This document shows, piece by piece, positions 55,326-64,000 of a stretch of DNA of 64,000 nucleotides (position 1 is the first letter of the stretch; the number at the start of each line of letters is the position of its first letter). The stretch is from Eurosta solidaginis. Taxonomy: Eukaryota; Arthropoda; Insecta; Diptera; Tephritidae. The stretch lies in NCBI RefSeq assembly GCF_040869045.1, contig NC_090319.1, positions 14,464,314-14,528,313 on the forward strand, given 5' to 3'. The position numbers and the translations under genes are program-made. The notes beneath the pieces were generated by a model. That model was not told the origin of the DNA. It did not search any database and saw nothing but the letters and a program-made list of their open reading frames with translations.

Positions 55326-56040
55326 CAGAAAGGGAGTGGGCCTTAGTTCTATAGGTGGACGTCTTTTCGGAATATCGTTATAAAAGTGGACAAGGGTTGA
55401 CTCTAGAATGCGTTTGTACAATATGGGTATCAAACGAAAGGTGTTAATAAGTGTTTTAAAAGGAAGTGGGCCTTAGTTTTATGGGTGGACGCCCTTTCGG
55501 GATATCGCCATAAAGGTGGACCAGGGGTGACTCTAGAATTTTTTTGTACGATATGGGTATGAAGTAAATGGTGTTAATGAGTATTTTAAAATGGAGTGGG
55601 CCTTAGTTCTATCGGTGGACGCCTTTTCCAGATATCGCCATAAAACCAGTGGTGACTCTAGAATGCGTCTGTACTATATGGGTATCAAATGAAAAGGTTT
55701 AATGATTATTTAAAAGGGAGTTGGCCTTAGTTCTATAGATGGACGCCTTTTCGAGACATCGCCATAAAGGTGGACCAGAGGGGTGACTCTAGAATGTGTT
55801 TATACGATATGGGTATGAAATAAATGGTGTTAAAGAGTATTTTAAAAGGGAGTAGGCCTTAGTTCTATAGGTGGACGCCTTTTCGAGATATCGCCATAAA
55901 CGTGGACCAGGGGTGACTCTAGAATGTGTTTGTACGATATGGGTATCAAATTAAAGGTATTAATGAGGGTTTTAAAAGGGAGTGGCCCTTAGTTGTATAT
56001 GTGAAGGCGTTTTCGAGATATCGACCAAAATGTGGACCAG
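55326..56040 (+). repeat. ~128-bp minisatellite, about 5.5 units (inside copy 4)
   Basis: Units marked by GTGGACCAGGGGTGACTCTA, TACGATATGGGTAT and GGTGGACGCCTTTTCGAGAT. The last unit carries the same diverged form (TATATGTGAAGGCGTTTTCG) as the last unit in copy 3. Confidence 0.8.
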
Positions 56041-57371
56041 GGTGATCCAGAACACCATCTGTCGGGTACCGCTAATTTATTTATATATGTAGTACTACGA
56101 ACAGTATTCCTTCCAAGATTCCAAGGGATTTTGATTTCGCCCTGCAAAACTTTTTCATTTTCTTCTACTTAATATGGTAGGTGTCACACCATTTTACCAA
56201 GTTTTTTTCTAAAGCTATATTTTGCGTCAATAGACCAATACAATTACCATGTTTCACCCCTTTTTACGTATTTGGTATATAATTATTGCATTTATTTCAT
56301 TTTTCGTAATTTTCGATATCGAAAAGGTGGGCGTGGTCATAGTCGGATTTCGGCCATTTTTTACACCAATACAAAGTGAGTTCAGATAAGTACGTGAACT
56401 GAGTTTAGTAAAGATATATCGATTTTTGCTCAAGTTATCGTCTTAACGGCCGAGCGGAAGGACAGACGGTCGACTGTGTATAAAAACTGGGCGCGGCTTC
56501 AACTGATTTCGCACTTTTTCACAGAAAAAAGTTATCGTCCTAGAATCTAAGCCTCTACCAAATTTCACAAGGATTGGTAAATTTTTGTTAGACTTATGGC
56601 ATTAAAAGTATCTTAGACAAATTAAATGAAAAAGGGCGGAGCCACGCCCATTTTGAAATTTTCTTTTATTTTTGTATTTGGTTGCAACATATCATTACTG
56701 GAGTTAAATGTTGACATACTTTACTTATATACTGTAAAGATATTAACTTTTCTTTTAAAATTTGAATTAAAAAAAAATTTTTTTTAAAAAGTGGGCGTGG
56801 TCTTTCTGCGATTTTGCTAATTTTTATTAAGCAGACATATAGTAATAAAAGTAACGTTCCCGCCAAATTTCATTATGATATCTTCAACGACTGCCAAATT
56901 ACAGCTTGCAAAACTTCTAAATTACCTTCTTTTAAAAGTGGGCGGTGCCACGCCCAATGGCCAAAATTTTACTAGTTTTCTCTTTTGCGTCATAAGCTCA
57001 ACTCACCTACCAAGTTTCATCGCTTTAACTGCCTTTGGTAATGAATTATCGCACTTTTTCGATTTTTCGAAATTTTCGATATCGAAAAAGTGGGCGTGGT
57101 TATTGTCCGAGATCGTTCAGTTTAAATAGCGATCTGAGATGAGTGCCCAGGAAACTACATACCAAATTTCATTAAGATACCTCAAAATTTACTCAAGTTA
57201 TCGTGTTAACGGACAGACGGACGGACATGGCTCAATCGAATTTTTTTTCGATACTGATGATTTTGATATATGGAAGTCTATATCTATCTCGATTCCTTTA
57301 TACCTGTACAACCAACCGTTATCCAATCAAAGTTAATATACTCTGTGAGCTCTGCTCAACTGAGTATAAAA
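55326..57371 (+). mobile_element. DINE-1/Helentron-like element, copy 4 (5'-truncated)
   Basis: Begins abruptly inside a minisatellite unit (AAAGGGAGTGGGCCTTAGTT), runs through about 5.5 units to 56040, then the same unique 3' half as copy 3. Its landmarks are a GGGCGGAGCCACGCCCATTTT block, a GGACAGACGGACGGACATGG block and the terminal GCTCTGCTCAACTGAGTATA. The 3' halves of copies 3 and 4 align along their length with mostly single-base differences. No coding capacity. Confidence 0.7.
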
Positions 57372-57725
57372 ATGGCTTTTTCGAGCATATTTCTTTATTA
57401 TATGTGAGCGATGTAGCTCTTATGTTAAGCCCTCGGGTAACAATATCGTTTTGAATTGATAAATTGCCCGCGAAATAAAACTTCTGAGCCCAGCTTTCTT
57501 ATCCAATGAGATCTGCTTCAAGGACCATGTAGACATCCACGAACTATATCTTTAAAATCTATATATATAAAAATGAAATGATGTTCGTTCCTGTCCATGT
57601 TTTGGGGCCGATACGGGGCCAATTTTATTCGTTATTTTTTCATATTATAGGGATCAAATAGAGGAAGGTTTTTAGCAAACAAAAATTTAAAAAAATTTCT
57701 AGGGTCTTGAGATCTAGGTCAAAAC

Positions 57726-58140
57726 GTGGACCCGGATAACCCTACGATGGGTTTGCATAATATGGGCATCAACTGGAAGCTTCTGATGAGTACTTTAATA
57801 TGGGGTACTTTTCGTACCCCTTGGTGACTAAGGTCTCCCGATATAGGCCAAAGTGTGGACCCGGGTACCCCAAGAATGTGTTTATACAATATGGATATAA
57901 AATGAAAGCTGGTGATGACTGCTTTAGTATATGATAATTTTGCGTACCCCTGGGTGAATAGGGTCTCGAGATATAGGCTAAAACGTGGACCCAGATACCC
58001 CTAGAATGTGTTTATACAATATGGATATCAAATGAAAGCTGTTGATGATTTCTTTAGCAGAGGGTAATTTTCATACATCTGGGTGAATTGGGTCTCGAGA
58101 TATGGCCCAAAATGTTGATCAGAATAACCTTAGAATGTGT
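57726..58140 (+). repeat. ~129-bp tandem repeat in the Helitron 5' region
   Basis: Units begin GTGGACCC at 57726, 57855 and 57985, with a diverged start at 58114, so the period is 129-130 bp. They contain CCTAGAATGTGTTTATACAA, TATGGATATCAAATGAAAGC and GGGTCTCGAGATATAGG. These blocks correspond in order and spacing to GTGGACCAGGGGTGACTCTA, GAATGTGTTTGTACGATATG and GGTATCAAATGAAAGGTG of the DINE-like minisatellite. Confidence 0.8.
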
Positions 58141-61100
58141 TTTTACATTATGGGTACTATATAAAATTCAACCAGACTAAGTTACGGTCCGAGAAATACA
58201 TTCACTTACGGGATGCAGTGAATAACGATGGAAATGTGAAGGACATCGGTAGAATTATCATATTACCAGCAACATATATTGGTAGCCCGCGACACATGCA
58301 TGAATATGCACAGGATGCCATGGCGTATGTTCGCGCTTATGGACGGCCGGATCTGCTTATTACTTTAACATGCAATCCGCAATGGGGTGAAATCAAAGAC
58401 CCTTTGTTACCTGGCCAATCCCCAATTGACCGACACGACATAACTGCACGTATTTTCAAACTAAAACTAAAATCACTTATGGACTTTATTGTCAAACATA
58501 GAGTGTTTGGAGAGGTGCGTTGTTATATGTATTCCGTTTAATGGCAAAAGCTATTTTGATTTGGTTGGTTGATAAAATTACACCGGATCAAATTAATAGT
58601 GTGATTTCAGCTGAAATACCGGATCAAACGATTGATCCAGATTTGTTCGAAGTCGTCACAAAAAATATGATACATGGACCTTGCGCGTTGTGCATTGAAT
58701 GTGAACTGACCATGCGTGATTGATGGAAAATGTTCGAAGCGATACCCCCGAGCATTAATTTCGGATACGGTCACAGGTGACGATGGATATCCGGCATATC
58801 GTCGTCGATCCACTGATGACAATGGTAAATCAATGATATTGAAGATGGGAAATCCAAATGTTGAAGTTGACAATCGTTGGATTGTTCCATATTGTCCATT
58901 GTTGTCCAAAACATTCAAAGCGCATATTAACGTGGAATACTGTAATTCCGTTAAATCAATTAAATACTTATCTTGTTTGGTTGATTTTCCGACAGGGTGG
59001 ATAAATGATGTATATTGGAACGATTTTCTAGGGATGACGGAAAATCCTTCCAATATACATCAATTAAATACATTTGCAAATATGTAAATTAAAGAAGCGA
59101 TATGGCTGTATTCGGTGCAGTCCAAAATGACAACGATGAGATTAAAAAATATCAAATGGGGCGTTATATAAGCAGTAACGAAGCGATATGGCGATTTTTT
59201 TCATTCCCAATACACGAAAGACATCCAACAGTCGTTCATTTAGCGGTTCACCTTGAAAATGGCCAACGCGTTTATTTTACTCCTGAAAATGGAGCGCTTA
59301 GAGCAACAAGTGCACCGTTTACAACTTTGACTGCCTTTTTTCATTTATGTCAATCGGATCGTTATGTCAATCGGATTTTGCAAGAACTGTGCTATATGCA
59401 GAAGTGCCACAATATTTCACATGGGATAAATCCAGAAAAACATTTCAAAGGCGAAAACAAGGAAAACCAGTTCAAGGTCATCCTAATGTGTTCTCAACAG
59501 ATGCATTCGGACGCATTTATGCAGTTCATCCAAATAATGCTGAGTATTTTTACTTGCGCGTGTTGTTAATTAATGTTCCTGGCCCAATATCATTCCAAGC
59601 TTTGAGAACAATTAATGGTGAATTGTGCGCTACATTTCGCGAAGCATGTCAACAATTAAATTTTTTGGAGGATGACAAGCATTGGGAAGATACGCCTGCC
59701 GTTTCAGCTGTAATAGCCAGTCCACATCAAATACGAACATTATTTTCGATAATAATTGCAATGTGCTCCTCATCTAATCCATTGGAATTATGGAATAATT
59801 TCAAAGATTATATGGCAGATGATATTTTAAACCAAATGCATCGAAATACTGCAAATAATGAGTTGCAATTCACTTTGGAAATTTACAATGAAGCATTGAT
59901 AAGGAATGACGACATTTGTTTGTCGATGTCAAACAAATCGTTAGTACAATTGGGCATGCCAGCAGCAAATCGTCCAATGCATGATATGTTCAATCGAGAA
60001 CTGGAGCGTGAATAGCATTATGATTTTAATGAACTAAACACATTTGTAACATCAAATTTAACGAAATTGTAGTAGAATGTTTTTGGCCGTTAATATAAAA
60101 TATTTTAAAATTTTATTGAGCTCAAGGCCGGTTTTAAATAAAACAATTAAAGATGTTATTGTTTTAATTTATTTTTACTCAATATTTCAAATTCAGTCTG
60201 AATTGATCATCAGGAGTTCTTCAACTGTGATTAGAAGACGCAATATGCTTATGATACAATCATGAATAACGTTAGCCATAGGACTGGTGGATTGTTTTTC
60301 TTGAATGCTCCTGGGGGAACAGGCAAACACGGTTACACTTACTACAAACGTATGTGTTTAACTAAAAAACGATCCGTCAGGAGCTGAATTTTCACAGCAA
60401 TTACTGAAAATCGGAAATGGCCAAATGTCTGTCAATCCAACAGTAATGATTACATTGCCTAACAATTTCTGCACTTTTGCACAGTCTAAAGAGGCATTGA
60501 TACAGTGTATTTCCAAACATAGTTCAACATTACAAAAACTATGATTGGCTCAGCGAAAGAGCAATTTTAGCTGGGAAAAATAAGGACGTCAATAATATAA
60601 ATACAGCTATTCTGGATCAAATACCTGGTGTCATAGTTGCATATAAGTCAATGGACACTATTACTGATCAAGATGATGTTGTAAATTATCCAACTGAATT
60701 CTTAAACTCGCTCGATTTGCCAGGCCTACCACCTCATAATTTACGATTAAAATTTGGAGCACCGATTATTATGTTGCGCAATATTAATGTGCCACGACTT
60801 TGCAACGGTACCAGACACGCTGTGAAGAAGCTAATGGGTAACGTTATCGAAGCAACAATTTTGAAAGGGAAGTACAAACGAGAAGACGTTTTGATACCCA
60901 GAATTCCACTGATTCCGACGGATTTACCATTCGATTTCAAACGTTTGCAGTTCCCTATTCGTCTTTCCTTCGCTATGACAATTAATAAGGTGCAAGGGCA
61001 GTCTCTACAAATGTGCAGTATTAATTAAGAATACCTAATTTTTTCTCATGGACAATTGTATGTAGCTTGTTCACGAGTAGGCAAACCATCGTCATTATTC

Positions 61101-61160
61101 ATTTACGCAAAAGATGGAAAAATTAAAAACCTTGCCTACCAAAAAGTGTTACAATAAAGT
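58140..61160 (+). pseudogene. Helitron Rep/PIF1-helicase gene, broken
   Basis: The N-terminal part is replaced by the tandem repeat. Rep-domain sequence starts at about 58160 (KLRSEKYIHLRDAV; PATYIGSPRHMHEYAQDAMA; LTCNPQWGEI). At about 58530 the frame hits a stop, and the HUH motif expected between WQK and ILIWL (two His residues) is deleted. It resumes at KCSKRYPRALISDT, and is interrupted by a 104-bp insertion at 58968-59071. It then continues at MAVFGAVQNDNDEIKKYQMG and is shifted by a short local duplication at about 59360. The third part runs from there to 60015 (VPGPISFQALRTINGELCAT). The helicase retains Walker A as APGGTGKH (60310-60330; the usual T after GK is H). Most of the middle is deleted, and it ends with FAMTINKVQGQSL (about 60970) and HGQLYVACSRVGKPSSLFIY (about 61050). 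Confidence 0.85.
58968..59071. mobile_element. 104-bp insertion in the Helitron gene with 12-bp duplication
   Basis: The 12-bp sequence TCAATTAAATAC at 58956-58967 is repeated at 59060-59071. Removing one copy and the sequence between restores a continuous helitron-type reading (SIKY then ICKYVN). The insert contains an imperfect inverted repeat (GTATATTGGAACGATTTTC / GAAAATCCTTCCAATATAC). Confidence 0.65.
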
Positions 61161-61423
61161 TCGAATGAATGAATGCTTTGTTTCCTATTAATTTTATTCT
61201 CTTTCAGCAAATCACTGAATTTATCGCCTAGCGAAGCGGGCGAGGGTACGCTAGTATTTTATAAGCTGGCTGGGAATTACAAATAAAACAAAAGCAATTA
61301 TGAATAAAACAAAGAAATCGGCACAGCTTGAGTCCTTTCAACGAATCGAATAAAACTCAAGTCTTCCATCATATATATATTTTATTTTCCTTACTAACTT
61401 TTATTAAATTTTTCTCATTTCAG

Positions 61424-61574
61424 GCATTGAGGCGGTACATAAAACAAGAAAAATTGCAAGTCTAATTGGTGTGGAGGGTGGTCATTCGATTGGAACGAGC
61501 CTTAGTGTTTTGCGAATGTTCTATCAGCTTGGTGCTCGCTATTTGACATTAACGCACACCTGTAATACGCCATG
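61424..61574 (+). CDS. Membrane (M19) dipeptidase, internal exon C
   Basis: The 151-bp exon begins with the two bases that finish a Gly codon started in exon B. It encodes [20 protein letters not shown], then [20 protein letters not shown], then TLTHTCNTP with a split Trp codon. GVEGGH carries the Glu that bridges the two zinc ions in M19 dipeptidases, and THTCNTPW carries the substrate-binding His. Acceptor CTCATTTCAG|GC has a clear pyrimidine tract; donor CCATG|GTATGT. The phase (two bases over) requires the next exon to begin with G. The exons with the last two zinc-binding histidines and the C-terminus lie beyond 64000. Together with exons A and B it is stop-free. Confidence 0.93.
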
Positions 61575-61955
61575 GTATGTGTGTGTGAATATACAAATGT
61601 ATGTATATAAATATACAAACATCTGCGGAATTTTATGAAAATTTACGCAAGTTGAAATAAACAAAAGAATAAACAAAACATTCGAAATCCCATAACAATG
61701 ACCTGTGCTCTGTGAAAATTGCAGCTGTGATATTTAGCAACAGTACTCACATTGAGTTTGTTAAAAAATATAAAACAAATATACAATACGTATGGCTACG
61801 TATGTATATAATATACCTATGAGAGATAACCCAGCTAACTTAATTGAGCGGAGCCACTTAATCGTATTAGGAAGGTGCTCCATTAACAGTTGTTTAATTT
61901 TTACTCTCTGCGACAGAATTTTTCTAGCGCTAAGTTATCAAAAAGGCATTCTACG
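61575..61955. other. Intron sequence after exon C
   Basis: AT-rich, with TATGTATATAA-type runs. No repeat or gene recognised. Confidence 0.4.
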
Positions 61956-63950
61956 AGCGTGAACCAAAAGGCGTCATAATTTTCAATAAATTTTTTTTGT
62001 GTTATGGAATTAGTCTCACAGATTAAAGTTTTTGAACGGCTAAACGAAAAAAATATCTACGCGGGCGGAGGAGCCATAAGCTGAGTCGAAAATGACTCGT
62101 TACATGGCACTTAATAAATTTTTGAATACTTTTTTACTCATAAGTTTAAATAAATGAACGAAAATTCTAGCTTTGTGCGTGAGCCATAAAATTGAATCCC
62201 AGATGACTCGTCTTATGATAATGACATTCGAAATCATAATGGAACTTTTTTTATTTTCTTGATATTTGTTGGATCGTACTCACATATTTATCTTTTGAAA
62301 ACCTACTAGTAATATGATACTTTTTAAAAAGATTGAGAGTCATATTGAAGTCTTTCCTTTTTTCTGAATCTTTGTTGGAGGTTTTTTAGACTCATATACT
62401 TAAGTGTTTCCAGACCTTAATTAGCAAAGTTTCGACTAGAGTGCACTTAGTAGAATGGCCATACAACTGAATCCGAAATGACTAGTTATGAACAGTCTAC
62501 GCGGGTGCATGAGCCATGTAACTGAATCCTAAATTACTCATTATATCACACTTTTTAGTGAATTTGCGAGTCATATTTGAGCTTTCTCAGTTTCTGAATC
62601 TTTATTTTGATCTTTTCGGACTCACAAACCTAACTTTATGGAGCTCTAAATGAGCAAAAGTTCTATAACAGCGCACTGAAGTTAATATGAAAATAAGGCA
62701 TACTGGAGCCTTTTCTATTTTCTGAATCTTTACAGGAGTATTTTCAGACTCACAAACTTAACTTGTTGGAATCTGAATGAGCATAAGATGATATGAAAAG
62801 AAGCCATATTGGAGCTTTTTATATTTTCTGAATCTCTCCTGGAGTATTTGCGAACTCAAATACAAAACTCTATTGAGCCCTAATTTAGCCAAAAAATCTA
62901 AGCGAGCGCACTGAAAGGGGCCATAAAGCTGAAATGAGTAAGGGGAACTTTTTGACTCTTTTTGAGTAAATTTAAGGAGCTCTTCCGTGTCATATTACCA
63001 CGTTTTTTTGTTTTATATTTAATCTTTATTTGGGTCTTTTTGGACTCAAACATTTAAGTTTTTTGGGGCAATTACAGATGCGAGCCATAAAATTGAGTAC
63101 GAAATGTTTCCGAAAACGATGATTTGGTAGCGCTTTGTACTGTAAAAAATATATCTTAGCGGTTCTTTGGAGTAATTTTTTTTCTTTTCTTTACCTTTGT
63201 TGGAGTCTTTTACGACTCGCAGTAATTTCCAATTTTGGAGCTTCAAAAGGCAAAAACAAAAAAAAAAACACAATTGTTTTACTGTTGCGGTGGAAGAAAT
63301 TATAAAAACTTATCTTTTAAAAAAAAATTTACAGGTTTTGTGCACTTCTTGTACGACTTTTTCATTTTGTTTGTTTTAATAATTTCGGACTCAAACAAAT
63401 ACAATTTTGGAGCAACTTCGTAGCTTTTTTATTTTCATTTCCACTCTTCAATGGAAGACATGGAAAAGAAAATTTTTGATCATATCCATTATTGTGAGAA
63501 CTTTTTGAAGCCAAAAAAAGCTGTACGAAGAAAAAGTCACAAAAATGAATACAAAATGTGTCCGATTCCGACGAATTTCGATAGTCTTATGACTCAAGTG
63601 AGTTCTGATGCTACTTGGAGTCATATTGGGATCTCTTTATAATATCGTTTGAGTTTTTGCTTTTATCAAGCTCATATTTATATACTATAAAGCTTAGAAG
63701 TAGCATAATGAGTCTTATTCGAGCCGTTTTTCGTCTAAATTTTTATAGAATTTTGCAAAGAGAGTATTCATCCCCTTCATAACGTTCACTGCCTCTCGAA
63801 GCAGACCCTTAAAAATTGAACGTGTGTTGTTATATATCTAAATCAGGCTCCAAAGAAGGCTCCTTTAATTTTTGCTTCGTGGTGTTTTGGTTGTTAGAGC
63901 CATAAAACACTTACCTTTTCAGGAACCCTAAATGTGTAAAAACTTGCTTA
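61956..63950. repeat. Decayed tandem array with GACTC-centred units
   Basis: Loosely repeated units carry, in order, GAGCCATAAAATTGAATCC-type, AAATGACTCGTT-type, TTTCTGAATCTTTATTGGAG-type and TTTCGGACTCACAAACTTAA-type words. The GACTCAYA word recurs at about 62276, 62390, 62618, 62745, 62852, 63040, 63213 and 63388, i.e. every ~110-190 bp. Divergence between units is high and there is no coding capacity. The short open frames at 63046-63642 are incidental. Confidence 0.55.
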
Positions 63951-64000
63951 ACGCAAGCTTTTTAGAGTCATTTGATTGCATTTATAATCCCTTTCAGCAT

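Larger units (their letters stand above)
57558..61254 (+). mobile_element. Helitron with both termini, coding region degenerate
   Basis: 3697 bp. The 5' end is TCTATATATATAAAAATGAA, the classic TC start. The 3' end is a GC-rich stem region (GCCTAGCGAAGCGGGCGAGG) followed by GTACGCTAG, i.e. a CTAG (CTRR) terminus. The element sits between A (57557) and T (61255), as Helitron insertions do, with no target duplication. Between the ends are a ~129-bp tandem repeat (57726-58140) and a broken Rep/helicase gene (58140-61160). It would be mobilised only by an enzyme supplied in trans. Confidence 0.88.

Overview
The window looks like gene-poor, repeat-dense nuclear DNA from a higher dipteran, most likely a tephritid fruit fly. 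The evidence is short canonical GT-AG introns, AT-rich non-coding sequence, and repeats I recognise as tephritid-like: a tRNA-derived SINE with an AAAT tail, a (CAA)n-tailed retroposon, and a DINE-1-like element with a ~128-bp minisatellite. The genus cannot be fixed from sequence alone, and the tephritid call is inference.

The only host gene I can support is on the + strand: three internal exons of a membrane (renal-type, M19) dipeptidase at 32035-32191, 44564-44696 and 61424-61574. They join in phase and are separated by introns of about 12.4 kb and 16.7 kb. The zinc-site motifs HND and GVEGGH are visible; the upstream exon(s) and the downstream exons with the remaining histidine ligands are not. 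Everything right of 32.2 kb is therefore intron of this gene, and part of the left half probably is too.

Region by region. 1-9.9 kb: AT-rich sequence, a 1-kb pyrimidine-biased stretch, a hAT-type MITE with a perfect 8-bp target duplication (2532-2975), a 945-bp foldback element (5220-6164), a 1-kb CGATAAC-rich array and a solo LTR. 9.9-23.7 kb: Jockey-like LINE relics, a 1.5-kb tandem duplication carrying two copies of one solo LTR, foldback and Harbinger-like MITEs, and AACAT pentamer arrays; an R1-like LINE relic closes the block. 24.0-36.8 kb: DINE-1/Helentron-like elements with minisatellite cores, a LINE with a still-open 369-residue reverse transcriptase frame, an I-like LINE relic split by a SINE, and dipeptidase exon A with a 4.6-kb element starting 21 bp past its donor site. 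37-52 kb: MITEs, more LTRs, a broken spliced gene of an arthropod multicopy family (40.5-42.2 kb), retroposons with clean 10-bp target duplications, and exon B. 52.7-61.3 kb: an LTR retrotransposon deleted for gag through RT, a third minisatellite element, and a Helitron with both ends preserved but a broken Rep/helicase gene. 61.4-64 kb: exon C, then a decayed tandem array.

No intact operon-like or defence-like system is present. The most interesting signals are structural: a ~129-bp repeat unit shared by the Helitron and the DINE-like elements, nested insertions that can be ordered in time, and very large introns built almost entirely from mobile DNA.
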